Of a stretch of DNA of 64,000 nucleotides, positions 42,830 through 56,309 are shown piece after piece. Under the pieces are notes generated by a model. That model saw nothing but the letters and a program-made list of their open reading frames with translations, did not search any database and had not been told where the DNA came from. The DNA comes from Ancistrus triradiatus (lineage: Eukaryota; Chordata; Actinopteri; Siluriformes; Loricariidae). The stretch lies in assembly GCA_025084515.1 (NCBI GenBank), contig JAJAGP010003165.1, positions 1 through 64,000 on the forward strand, in the 5' to 3' direction. A program made the position numbers and the translations under genes. The stretch's first letter is position 1; each line of letters starts with the position of its first letter.

Positions 42830-43878
42830 AGAATCAATGTTATAATAAGGAAATCAAGCCATTTGAGTGACTTTGAATTAGCATGGTCATTTTTGCTAAC
42901 TACCCTGTGCCAGTATTTCAAAAACTGCCAAACTTGTAGAGTTTTCTCAGGCAACAGTTGATGGTACACCAAGGATGGTGTGACAGAGGGAAACATCCAG
43001 CAAAAAGAGATCATGTGGACATAAACAACTCATCAAAAATAGGTCCAGAGGAGGATGTCAAGAATTTTTCTGACAAAGAGGCAGTGCAAAGTCAGGCAAA
43101 TTGCACCAGAATATGCTGGCGCTTCACCTAATGTGTTCGAATACACAACTTGTCCTTAGCACTGATGAGCTATGACAGGAGATGGCCAGTTCAAGAGCCA
43201 CTATTGCTGTCTAATGGATGCAGAAAGACAAGGCTCAGTTACTCATAAGAGCTCAAAAATTAGATCACTGGGAAGTTGAAAAACATCGGTCAGATAAAGC
43301 CAGATTTCCGCTGCACCATGCTGATGAGAGGGTCAGAAAATGGTAAAGCAGCATGAATCGATGAACACTTTCTGTCAGGTGTCTACAGTTCAGGAGTTAG
43401 TCTGCTGTGGTAATGATGCGGAGAATGTTTTCTTCACATTATTTTTGTCTCTGATACCTGGTGATGTACATGTAGGGCTTACCTAATCATTGTGGCTAAC
43501 CAAGTTCATCCCTTCATATTAATTGTATACCGTATGTCAGAAAGACACTTCCAAAAGTACAGTTAACCAGGCTACAAGGGTCGTACAGTCATAGAGTGAT
43601 TCAATGAACTTGAAAGCTAGTTTTTTTCTTGCTTCCCTGACCTTCACAGTTCCCAGTTTTTAATCCTATAGAGAATTTTTGGGATGAGGTAGAACACACT
43701 GTTCAGAACATCAGTACCTCCATCCAATTTGCGCCAACTGCAAGAACGTACAGTTTTCGCATGGGTATTCCTGTAGAACAATTTAAACATCTAGTGGAAT
43801 CTAAGCCATGATGAACTGCTGCAGTTCTTAAAGCCAATGAAGGTCCAACCTGCTACTAGATGGGTGTTTCTGGACTCT
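42830..43878 (+). mobile_element. Tc1-like element, family C, copy 2 (decayed)
   Basis: Plus-strand blocks in family C order: AGTGACTTTGAATTAGCATGG (near 42867), CAGTATTTCAAAAACTGCC, AGTTACTCATAAGAGCTC, GAAAAACATCGGTCAGA.AAAG, GATGAGAGGGTCAGAA, and near the end a transposase tail FNPIENFWDEVEHTVQN (43655-43705), then CTACTAGATGGGTGTT. The terminal repeats are not clearly visible and no frame stays open beyond about 70 codons. Oldest-looking of the Tc1 copies. Confidence 0.65.
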
Positions 43879-43894
43879 GCCAGTGTGTAGTTTG

Positions 43895-44010
43895 TTCAAC
43901 CTGTGTCTATGTGGGTTTTCTCTGGGTACTCCAGTTTCCTACCACATTCCACAGACATTCGTTAAGTTTCAGACTCCAATGACCCTGAATTGGATTAAGT
44001 AGGTATGAAA
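43895..44010 (+). repeat. SINE-like fish repeat, 3' half
   Basis: TATGTGGGTTTTCTCTGGGT, ACTCCAGTTTCCTACC, CCACAGACATTCG and GACCCTGAATTGGATTAAGT, in the same order as the minus-strand copy at 28868-29075 and followed by AATGAATTAAT and an (ATT)n tail. Confidence 0.7.
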
Positions 44011-44020
44011 ATGAATTAAT

Positions 44021-44021
44021 A

Positions 44022-44064
<43 letters not shown>
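44021..44064. repeat. (ATT)n microsatellite
   Basis: About 13 ATT units, probably grown from the A/T-rich tail of the repeat before it. Confidence 0.93.
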
Positions 44065-45491
44065 ATACCTGCACAAGGTTTTAGATAAGTAATGTTAGGT
44101 TATGTTGGTTAGGGAGTGTCGCATCATCCATCCATTGCTTAAATAAAAGTTGCTATAAGCTATAAAAACAGGGAATATGCTTTCAAAAACCTGTCAGTTG
44201 AATTTACTGTGAACATGTCCTTCCTTGTGGTGAAGAAAAACTCACTGGGATCAATCATTGGTAAGCTGAGCATTATGCAAGTCTCCTGGAATCATTAACA
44301 GTGAAGATAATTTGTATTCACTGCAATATTCCTTATCTCCACTGGACATTAGCGTCTCCATAAATCTGAATACTTTTCACTGCAATAATGAGCTCTATAC
44401 AATCTTGTATATCTAACCCACACAATCTGTCCACAGTGTGGTCTTGAACATGACCTTGGTTTTTGAAAACTGGTTATGAAAATTGGTATTTTCCACTTTA
44501 AAAGGGTTTTTGACTGGTTTCATTCAGTCCCTGTATATACATAATACATGGATGTCTTGCTGCAAGTGCAGCACTCTTTTCCAGTGTAGGCTGGAATGTG
44601 AAACAGCAGCACCAATGACAGTCTAAATCTGGCTTTAATTTGACTGGCCATGATAAGGAGCTGCGCAAGAAACTGACCGACCCAAATGTTATATTTTTAA
44701 TCATAAGAGATTCATTTTTATTCTTCTGCCTGAGCTAGCTACGTTATCACAATACTTTATTTCGCAAGGAATTTGCTCTCAAATGATGTTTTTTTGCCCA
44801 ACATATCCTATAGGCAGACTCAACAGCCTACAATGAAGGGATCTTCTAGATGGTATTTTCCTCTGGACATAAAATGGTCGATGCACTCAGATTGAAAGTG
44901 TGTTGTGTAAGGAAAAGTCAAAATGATAGATACTCTGCTGCTTCTGTCTCTCGCTCCTTTTTGACAGCTGGTGCAGAAGCATTGCTACCAAAAGCATTAG
45001 TGAAAGATCCAGAGGATGGCTACAGCAGTGGGTATTGGTGTGTGGGATGTGGGAAGGATAAGTGTGATATGTGTTATGAGCTGGTGCTTTCCATTGGGTA
45101 TTGTATGAAATATGATGGTAAATCGCTTTCTTTTTCTTATAATCCACAAATGGCTTCCTATTTATATATGCAATATTCATATGGAATAGATTCATTAGCT
45201 TCATACAGAGTCACTATAATCACAATAAAAGTACCTTTTTATCTTTACAAATTGGCTTGAGGAAGAGTGAAAAGTACACCCAATTATAAGCTTACAAATG
45301 CAGTATAATTAAAAAGTTAAAGTATTATATAATGAAGTAGCATGTCTGTTTTCGTGTGTGGAATGTGATAATGCTTCATGTGATAACTAATTAGTGATAC
45401 AGCTGTTGCATGCATCACGTTGGCACTTTGAGACTTTAGTGTGCATTGTGGAATAAATTTATGTGCTGTTAGGTTTATGTGTACATATATA
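44065..45491. other. Non-coding stretch, nothing certain
   Basis: An open frame of 136 codons (44850-45260, plus) contains a Cys-rich piece (YWCVGCGKDKCDMCYE) but its codon pattern and lack of splice signals do not support a gene. The underlying DNA is a GTGTGGGATGTGGGAAGG type simple motif. Otherwise AT-rich. Confidence 0.35.
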
Positions 45492-46465
45492 CAGTGTATA
45501 TTTATTATAAAAGTATTTAGTTAGCCACTGATTGTGTAAGTTCTCCTACTTAGAAAGATCAGAGAAGTTTGTAATTTTCATCAAAGGTACACTTCAACTA
45601 TGAGAGACAAATTGAGAGGAAAATGAGAGAAACAAATTCAGGAAAAAACATTCTAGGCTTTTTAAAGAATTTAATTGTAAATCATGGTGGAAAATAAGTA
45701 TTTGGTCACCCACAAACAGCCAAGATTTCTAGCTCTCACAAACCTGTAACTTCTTCTTTAAAAAGCTCTTCAGTCCTCCACTTGTTACTTGTATTAATGG
45801 CACCTGTTTAACCTCGGTATCTGTATAAAAAACACCTGTCCACAGCCTCAAATAGTCAGACTACAAACTCACAACCAAAGAGCTGTCGAAGGACACCAGG
45901 AAGAAAATTGTAGACCTGCACCAGGCTGGGAAGAGTGAAGCTACAATAGGCAAAAAGAATGGTGTGAGTAAATCAACTGTGGGAGCAATTGTAAGAAAAT
46001 GGAAGACATTGATAAAGGAAGACCATTGATAATCTCCCTTGATCTGGGGCCCCACACAAGATCTCATCCCGTGGGGTGCTGGGACCAAAGTAACAAAGGC
46101 TACCATCAATAACACAGTTTGCCATGAGGGACACAGGTCCTGCAGTACCAGGTGTGTCCCCCTACTTAAGCCAGTACATATCCAGGCCCGTCTGAAGTTT
46201 GCCAGAGAGCATATGGATGATCCAGAAGAGGATTCGGAGAATATCATTTGGTCAGATGAAACCAAAATAGAACTTTTCGGGAAAAACTCAACTGGAGGAA
46301 GAAGGATGCTGAGTTGCATCCCAAGAACACCATACCTACTGTGAAGCATGGGGGTGGAAGCATCAAGCTTTGGGGCTGTTTTTTCTGCAAAGGGCACAGG
46401 ACGACTGATCCTTGTTAAGGGAAGATTGAACGGGGCCATGTATCGTGAGATTTTAAACCAAAACC

Positions 46466-48707
46466 TGTTACGGGGGTGCGCCATTCAGTAAAATGACGAA
46501 CCCCAAAAACTAAATAAGAAGGACGGGACCCAAGTGCAGTTAGCTCCAGATTGTTTTATTGAACTGAAATTAACTTACATAAATAAATATAAAATAAATG
46601 AATACAAATGAAACAACAACAGATACAATGAGAGTCTGTGTGTACACAAAGGCAGCGAATATGTGAGCCGCATACACACACACACAGAGACGTAACAGCG
46701 CACTTAAAATAAAGTGCGGGAACGAATGAAAAGCGGAGGGAAATCCCTCCCTGCTTGCGTCAGAGCCGCGCGCACACCCAGGCTGTGTCAGCGGCTCCAC
46801 ACACAAGCAGAGCAGGGAGCAGCGCTGCGAGAGTGCGAGGGAGGAGGAAGCAGACAGCGGCGAGCGAGATGGCAAAAATAATAATAATCGGAAAACAATA
46901 TAACGCTCAAACTACACTGCCTAAGTTCCCTACGATGGTTTTACCTCATGCATCGCTGCATTACGGAATCGTGCGCTCCTTAGCGAGCGCAGATTGTCCG
47001 CTGAACCCTGCAAAATAAATAAAAGCGACCGAACAAAACAGGAAAAGAAAAGGAAGCGCGGGGGCTCTGAAAAGAGCAGAGGAAGAGATGTGTGAGGTCT
47101 CGGCGAGACGTGTGAGGTCTCTGTGGCACACCTTGCCAGCGAGTCCTTACATTTAACTAATTGCCGCAGATTTTGCAGAAGCGCCCCTAGCGGGCCCGTA
47201 TACGGGCCCAGTAGATCGACATGTTTTGCATTCTTAATAACTTAAAACATTCTTAATACACAGTCCAAAACACAAACTCAAAATATTTAATACTATTATA
47301 ACTACCTGCATACCGATTTTCAACCGTCTACATGCAGCCATTCGCCAGAAATTACATACCAAACACAGCTGTCCGCCATGTTGTTTGCAAAACACCAATT
47401 CCTACTCAACTATTTTGCCTTTTTAATATATACTTAGGATGTAAAAATAACTTTAATTTTATCATAGAAAATTCACTTACCATCTAAACAAGTCATGATA
47501 GCCGTTACATTGCCGAGAAAACGTCAGTAAAGCGCTTTTTTTGCATGGTTATGTGGGTGCGTAAAATCCATTCGCTCAAAGGCAGCTCTTTCTTTGGACG
47601 TTTCCCATTACACAAAACAAAGTTTCCCTTGAACGAGGCGCTTTATGTTCCCTGTAATCCCTTTTTCTCAGTCATTTCTTGGTTGATTAGTTTATTCAAG
47701 AGCCTGTAGCGGTATTGGCACAGCTGTTTACCGCACAACCCACCTTCCTCACCAGCTGGCCTATGGCTAGACATATATGCAAATCTCTGGGTCTGGTGTG
47801 AAGCGCTGAGTGGACAGAGCTGTGCTCCAATGGAGAGCTAAGAGCTACGGCTCAGATAGAGGACCAGCCCTAGCACGCTCAGGGCACACAGAGCGGAGGG
47901 AGGAGGGCTGGAATCTCTGTTGTTATCTGCTCTGGTGAAGCGCGCAGAGGCCCTTTTCAGCTTGATTTCTTTAGATAAAAAACCAAAATAACACTGAATT
48001 GTGACTAATTTTGTTTGTTCTATTACAGAAGACATAAAAAAACTTGCAACCACTTGATTTATAGTGACAGGCTTCTTTTTATTTGTATTTTTAGAGGTTG
48101 TGGCAAATTTTGAGATGAATGAGGACCCTTGATAAAAACCTGTGTAACTCTTGAACACTTGTTTGTATCTGTTCCAAATTTTGGATTTAGCTTCACAAGT
48201 CCCTGCTGAAACAGAAAATGTGCAGCATGGAAAATGTTCAATCACCAGCATCCACACAAAAATTATAATCTCAAAAAATTAAAGGCGTTTTTTGATTTTC
48301 GCCATTTTTTTTGCATTTAATCTTCCCAAATGTAACCTAAATGATGAAAATAGAAGACTGGAGGTGAATAAATATGTTGGCAGAAGTGTTTACTTCAATT
48401 TGAGCCCTGAATGATTATTGTGCTATATGTAAAACCTAAAATAACCAGTGTTTAAATTTGATAGTGGTCGTTCAATTTCTGCAGCATAGGTAGGATCGGG
48501 GCTTACGGAGCGTGTCAAGGTCAAATGATCCGACAGCTACTGCCAGTGGCAATGCGCTTAAATAGCCGAAGGCAGCAGCTGAGGATCATTAGCTGTAATC
48601 AGCCGCCATTACTGACAGGGCGACCGATTACAGAAGCTGTCACAAATGTCACCAGAAAAAGCAGCTCAACGACGACCTCCATCGTCAAGCTGATGACACC
48701 CGTGACA
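46466..48707 (-). repeat. Left LTR (3' LTR), with about 1.3 kb of extra sequence
   Basis: 46466-47157 and 48495-48707 match the right LTR at high identity. The first part includes a GC-richer segment (CCCTCCCTGCTTG, GCGCGCACAC) and the second the AGCTGAGGATCATTAGCTGT block. The 3' part of this copy has also an extra stretch (48630-48676) not in the right LTR. The intervening 1.3 kb is listed separately. Confidence 0.85.
47158..48494. mobile_element. Insertion of unknown class inside the left LTR
   Basis: This stretch is absent from the right LTR. The left junction follows TTAA (47154-47157), and the sequence nearby holds a perfect palindrome GGGCCCGTATACGGGCCC (47192-47209), features seen in piggyBac-type elements. 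But TTAA is not found at the right junction, where about 15 bp of LTR are also missing. No open frame with recognisable motifs. Composition changes from AT-rich (47220-47480) to GC-rich (47690-47960) and back. Confidence 0.5.
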
Positions 48708-48720
48708 GTACCCCCCTTCC
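48708..48720 (-). other. Polypurine tract
   Basis: GTACCCCCCTTCC on the plus strand, that is GGAAGGGGGGTAC on the minus strand, next to the 3' LTR. Such a tract primes plus-strand DNA synthesis in LTR elements and fixes the orientation. Confidence 0.75.
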
Positions 48721-49059
48721 AAAGGGCGTCGTCTTGACGCCCTACAGGGTCCATCCAGGAGCCTTTGGCCTGTTGGACACGCTCGGGGTTGAGCGTCTGG
48801 CAAACGAGGAGGCCCTGGTGGGCAGGGCAAGCCTCTGAACAGGGGCTGAATGGAAGGGCAGGGCAGGCCACAACGGAGTACTTCCTCGGTCCCTGTACGG
48901 AACCGAGTGGTGGCAGGGGCTCAACCGTGGAGCGTGCATGCTCCATCACAAGACCAGAAGGCGGAGCGAACCCAGGCACCATGTTATAAGGCTGGGCGAA
49001 CCCTGAAAAAGAGCTTGGCTGCTCAGGTTCGCCATGTAATGGCACTGCAGGCTCTGGCA

Positions 49060-49870
49060 TGGGGGCTGACTGCTCGGGTGCCGAGTCACCATGTGCAGCA
49101 GGCCCTTGTATGGGACCAAACGGCGCAAAATGGCCGAGTGTGGAGCTTCCTTGCTCAAACACTGGGCTTACGGGTGCGGTGGACCCAAGTACAGGGCCAG
49201 GGGACACTGGACTCTTGAGCACGGGGTCTAATGGCCCCGGTGCTGAGTTTAGGTGTGCAATGGGCTCCTGTGCGGGGCCAGGTAGCGCAAAATGCCCAGG
49301 CGTGAAGCTTTCCTGCTCAGACGTGGGGCTTACAGATGCGGCGGAACCAGGTACAGGGCCAGAGGGCACTAACCACTCAAGCACGGGGTCTGACTGCCCA
49401 GGTCCGGAGTTTAAATATGCAACGGGCTCCTGTACGGGGCCAGGCGGCGCAAAATGCCCAGGCGTGGAGCTTCCTTGCTCAGACACGGGACTTACGGGCG
49501 CAGCGTGCCCAGGCACAGGTCCATGAGGCGCAAAACTCTCAATCACGGGGTCTGACTGCCCAGGTGCGGAGTTTAGGTGCGCAATGGGCTCCTGTATGGG
49601 GCCAGGTGGCGCAAAATGCCTAGGCGTGGAGCTTCTTTGCTCAGACGCGGGACTTACGGGCACGGCGGGCTCAGGCACAGGTCCATGAGGCGCAAAACTC
49701 TCAAACACGGGGTCTGACTGCCCAGGTGCGGAGTTTAGGTGCGCAATGGGCTCCTGTACGGGGCCAGGCGGCGCAAAATGCCCAGGCGTGGAGCTTCTTT
49801 GCTCAGATATGGGACTTACGGGCGCGGCGGGCCCAGGCACAAGTCCGTGAGGCGCAAAACTCTCAAGCAC
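49060..49870 (-). repeat. 162 bp tandem repeats in the proline-rich coding part
   Basis: Five units of 54 codons, each following the plan ESFAPHGPVPGPAAPVSP, then SEQRSSTPGHFAPPGPVQEP and IAHLNSAPGQSDPV. The three units nearest 49870 are most alike; units toward 49060 diverge. Related single units lie at 50480-51000. Confidence 0.9.
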
Positions 49871-51803
49871 GGGGTCTAAGTGCCCAGGTGCAGAGTCAGC
49901 ATACGTGGCCAGGCCAGGTTCAGGACCAAGAGGCGCTGGCTGCTGGGTCGCTGAACTCGACAGTTCAGCTCCCTCCTGAACAGGGGTATGCAGCGCAAAA
50001 AACTGCTTTAAGAAAGCAGTGCCGGCCTAGAGCTGCTCCAGCAGGGCAGACAGTCTCAAGGCGGGCTGGACCTCAGGGAATGGTCTTAAGGCGGGCTCGG
50101 TCTCGGTCTCAGGGACCATAATGGACCTCTTCCTGGCCTGGAGAAGACGAAACTCTGCTTCCAAGGCCAGGTCGTACAGCTCGTGGATTGAGGAAGGCGG
50201 CTCGAGTTGACCAAGCTTGTCCTGCACTTCCTTGTTGAGAGCTAGAGTAAAGTGGGTCATGAGGGCCCGATCATTGAACCCGGAGGAACCGGCTAGGTTA
50301 TTGAACTCCCCCACGAACTCCAGAACAGACCTGGGACCTCGTCTGAGATCGAGGATCCCAGGGAGTCTTGGAGGATTCACCTGCAACCAAGGGGTCCTCT
50401 CGGTGCAGAGAATTGGATCGCATGACCGGGGTGCAGGGATCGAAGTGAAAGTTCATGCCGCAGGTAGCAGTCTACATGATCGAGGCGCAGGGGTCAGCGG
50501 CAATGACCAGTGCGCAAAACACCCAGACGTGGAGCTTTCTTGCTCAGACGTGGGGGTAGGTGGCGCAATGGGCTCCTGTACGGGGCCAGGCGGCGCTGTA
50601 TGCCTCTCCGTGGAGCTGCACAGCTCGAACACTGGGCTTGTATGCGCGGCGGGCCCAGGTACAGGCCCAGAGGGCGCCATACGCTCAGGCACGGAGTCTG
50701 ACTGCCCTGGTGCGGAGCTTGAAAGCACGGCGAGGTCAGGTTCACCACTGGGGGGCGCTGTGTCCTCACTCTTCCAGTTAGAGCTTTGAGTACGCTTGTG
50801 AACGGGGCTAGGTGGCGCTGTAAGCCTCTCTGTGGAGCCTTTGTGCTCGAACACAGAGCTTAAAGGCGCATAAGGCTTCTGTACGGGGCCAGGTGGCGCG
50901 AACTGCCACACCGTGGAGTCTTTGTGCTCGAACACGGGTCTTGTGTGCACGGCGTGCCCAGGTACAGGCCTAGGGGGCGCCATACGCTCAGGCACGGGGT
51001 CTGGCTTGAGTGCGCGATGAGCCCAAGTTCAAAGCTGGGGGGCGTTGTGCGCTCACTCTGCCAGCTTGAGCATTCAATGCGCTCGTGAACGGGGCTAGGT
51101 GGCGCCATAGACCCTGACATGGGACCGGGTGGACTTGAGCCGTAAAGAATACTATCCGCCCTCTTCCTCACACGCTGATCGAGGTGGGTCTCCGCCAATC
51201 TGGCCAGCTCGATCAGGTGGTCAAAGGAAGAGGCGGGTGGAAGAAAGCACAGCTAAATGTCCACATCATAATTAAGCCCTGATCTAAAGGGCTCCATGAG
51301 GGCCGGTCCCTGTAGGCCACTCTGTGCGGCCAGGGTACGAAATTCAGCCACATATTCCTGTACCTCCCAAAAGCCTTGCGTGATTTCAAAAATATCGATA
51401 GGTTCGGGGTCAGTAATAAGTGGCTGGGGGTCAAGATAGGCTATGCCGCATTGTAGACCTATCTGGGCCCCACGTGGACACCGACGGCGATGGCGGCGAG
51501 GGCTGGGCAATGTGGGAGGGTCAGAATGAGAGAAATCCTCTGCATGAGGATAAGAACACTCCTCAGCCTGAGGATAAGGCAAATCCTTGGCTTCCAGGTA
51601 AGAAAAATCCTCGGCGTGAGTATAAGGAAAACCCTCAGCTTGAGGATGGAAAAAACCATCAGTGACATGGCCAGCGTCACTGAACTGCTCCCAAAAAGCC
51701 AGCCGTGACCCGGGTAGTGAAATCCGCCATCTACGGCGTCTGGGGACCTCCATACGGGAGGTCCAGGAGCTAATGCTGGGTCCCCTGGCTGGTCGGATCA
51801 TTC

Positions 51804-53210
51804 TGTTACGGGGGTGCGCTGTGGTGGAGACTTTTCAAACTTGGGAGAACAAAGTCACACAGACACTGGTGCTGGAATAGAGTAGTAGACAACTTTTATT
51901 ATCTGCGCAGAGATCAACTCAGATACAACATGCCTGAGCACTTGTATGAGAGTGGATAAAGGAGGTAGAAGGCTTCCCCCTTTTAACTGGTTCGTTTACG
52001 TGCAGGTTTAAGCATACAGGAAAGCTGTATAAGCAACTCATTAATCACAAGCTGGGTCTCCTGTCCAGAGATAAAGACCGGATTCTGTGTACCAACTTAT
52101 AGACAGATAAGGGTCTTTATGACTAGGGTCAGGGTCACACTGTTCCCGCCGTAACTCCATCTTCTTTTATGGCCTGCTGCTGACCCTGGGCACATCTGTG
52201 TTTTGTACATCTTTACAACAACTCATTAGACAGACTCACTTCACAACAGCATCCCACAGTTATAGGATTACACACACTTAGGATTACATACATTTTACTT
52301 ACTGTGCAGTAGGATTAAATACTAAGACATTAAAATTTATTCCACATGCGCCATTCAGTAAAATGACGAACCCCAAAAACTAAATAAGAAGGACGGGACC
52401 CAAGTGCAGTTAGCTCCAGATGGTTTTATTGAACTGAAATTAACTTAAATAAATTAAACTAAAATAAATGAATACAAATGAAACAACAACAGATACAATG
52501 AGAGTCTCTGTGTGTGTACACAAAGGCAGCGAATATGCGAGCCGCATACACACACACACACACACAGAGACGTAACAGTGCCCTTAAAATAAAGAGCGGG
52601 AACGAACGAAAAGCGGAGGGAAATCCCTCCCTGCTTGTGTCAGAGCCGCGCGCACACGCGCACACCCAGGCTGCGTCAGCGGCTCCACACACAAGCAGAG
52701 CAGGGAGCAGTGCTGCGAGAGCGCGAGGGAGGAGGAAGCAGACAGCGGCGAGCGAGATGGCAAAAATAATAATAAACGGTAAACAATATAACGCTCAAAC
52801 CACTGCCTAAGTTCCCTACGATAGTTTTACCTCATGCATCGCTGCATTACGGAATCGTGCACTCCTTAGCGAGCGCAGATTGTCCGCTGAACCCTGCAAA
52901 ATAAATAAAAGTGACCGAACAAAAAAGGAAAAGAAAAGGGGCCTCTGAAAAGAGCAGAGGAAGAGACGTGTGAGGTCTCGGCGAGACGTGTGAGGTCTCT
53001 GTGGCACGCCTTGCCAGCGAGTCCTTACATTTAAACGCCTTTCGCAAGGATTGGGGCTTACGGAGCGTGCCAAGGTCAAATGATCCAACAGCTACTGCCA
53101 GTGGCAATGCGCTTAAATAGCCGACGGCAGCAGCTGAGGATCATTAGCTGTAATCAGCCGCCTTTACTGACAGGGCGACCTCCATCGTCGAGCTGATGAC
53201 ACCCGTGACA
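51804..53210 (-). repeat. Right LTR (5' LTR), split by a solo LTR
   Basis: 875 bp of LTR sequence in two parts: 51804-51819 and 52352-53210 (TGCGC is duplicated around the insertion). It starts TGTTACGGGGGTGCGC and ends CACCCGTGACA. Confidence 0.9.
51820..52346 (-). mobile_element. Solo LTR, 527 bp, nested in the right LTR, TGCGC duplication
   Basis: Starts TGTGGTGGAG and ends ATTCCACA, so the outermost bases TGTGG/CCACA are inverted repeats. TGCGC is present at 51815-51819 and 52347-52351. A TTTTATTAT near 51893 gives AATAAAA on the minus strand. A second family, different from the host LTR. Confidence 0.88.
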
Positions 53211-53723
53211 AAACCTCCTTCCATCAGTGAGAGCATTGAAGATGGAACATGGCTCGGTCTTCCAGCATGACAATGATCCCAGCGAGGGAGTGGCTGCGTA
53301 AAAAGCATTTCAAGGTCCTGGAGTGGCCTAGCCAGTCTCGAGACCTCAACCGTATAAAACATTTGTGATGTCCGTGTTGCCCAGCGACAGTCTCAAAACA
53401 TCACTGCTCTAGGGGAGATCTGCTTGTAGAAATGGGCCATAATACTAGCTACAGTGTGCAAACCTGGTGCAGACTTACAGGAAACGTTTGACCTCTTTCA
53501 TTGCCAACAAAGGTTATGTTACAAAGTATTGAGTTGAACTGTTGTTTTTGACCAAATACTTATTTTCCACCATAGTTTGCAATTAAATTATTTAAAAATC
53601 CTACAATGTGATTTGTCATTTTGTCTCTCATAGTTGAAGTGTAAGATTACAGACCTCTCTCATCTTTCTAAGTAGGAGAACTTGCACAATCAATGGCTGA
53701 CTAAATACTTTTTTGCCCCACTG

Positions 53724-56309
<2,586 letters not shown>

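Larger units (their letters stand above)
48708..51801 (-). pseudogene. Decayed gag-like polyprotein with two gag-type segments
   Basis: One ancestral frame of about 1000 codons. From the 5' end: a leader with repeated HAEDFSYLEAKDLPYPQAEE-like acidic motifs (51700-51540), then gag-like segment 1 (51400-51140: FWEVQEYVAEFRTLAAQSGL, FDHLIELARLAETHLDQR), a proline-rich part (51140-50460), gag-like segment 2 (50350-50100: RSVLEFVGEFNNLAGSSGFN, IHELYDLALEAEFRLLQAR), then proline-rich 54-residue repeats. Segments 1 and 2 resemble each other in order and spacing and look like the Retrotrans_gag region of Ty3/Gypsy elements. Breaks: TAG at 51253, a frameshift near 51000, TGA at 50453, TAG at 50027. 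The frame then runs on through the polypurine tract into the LTR. No zinc knuckle or pol. Confidence 0.7.
46466..53210 (-). mobile_element. LTR retrotransposon without polymerase, AAACC duplication
   Basis: LTR ends TGTTACGGGG and CCCGTGACA on the plus strand; AAACC at 46461-46465 and 53211-53215. The left LTR is followed at 48708 by GTACCCCCCTTCC, which on the minus strand is a polypurine tract, so the element reads minus and the right LTR is the 5' one. Each LTR holds AATAAA on the minus strand (46555-46560 and 52425-52430). The interior (48708-51803) contains gag-like and proline-rich coding only; no protease, reverse transcriptase, RNase H or integrase motif is seen. The gag frame starts 3 bp after the 5' LTR, and no standard TGG primer site exists there. 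Confidence 0.9.
45865..53520 (+). pseudogene. Tc1-family transposase relic split by retrotransposon (family B copy 5)
   Basis: Upstream half (45865-46465): SKDTRKKIVDLHQAGKSEA, helix-turn-helix SKSTVGAIVRKWK, a 70 bp deletion near 46075, then the first acidic motif WSDETKIELFGKNSTGGRR (near 46248-46300) and GGGSIKLWGCF. Downstream half (53211-53520): the second acidic motif QHDNDPSEGV (near 53268), where the HT and following residues are lost by a short deletion, and SRDLNRIKHL-type third motif near 53338 where the catalytic Glu codon reads Lys. The ATG start is missing. Confidence 0.85.
45492..53723 (+). mobile_element. Tc1-like element, family B, copy 5, split by a 6.7 kb LTR retrotransposon
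   Basis: Left part 45492-46465 and right part 53211-53723. The right end TTTTTTGCCCCACTG is followed by TA; the left end is decayed. The reading direction and sequence resume exactly: ...TTTTAAACCAAAACC before and AAACCTCCTTCCATCAGTGA after the insertion, as in unbroken family B copies. Confidence 0.9.

Noticed and set aside
44850..45260. 136-codon open frame with a Cys-rich piece
   Set aside because: The Cys arise from a GTGTGGGATGTGGG type simple motif; no conserved domain or splice sites.
47776..47792. Octamer-like ATGCAAAT motif as a promoter
   Set aside because: A single 8 bp match near a GC-rich block without TATA, exon or conserved context is expected by chance.
48765..50789. Plus-strand open frames of 70-190 codons across the LTR element interior
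   Set aside because: They are shadows of the GC-rich minus-strand gag and proline-rich frame, kept open by the same 162 bp repeat period.
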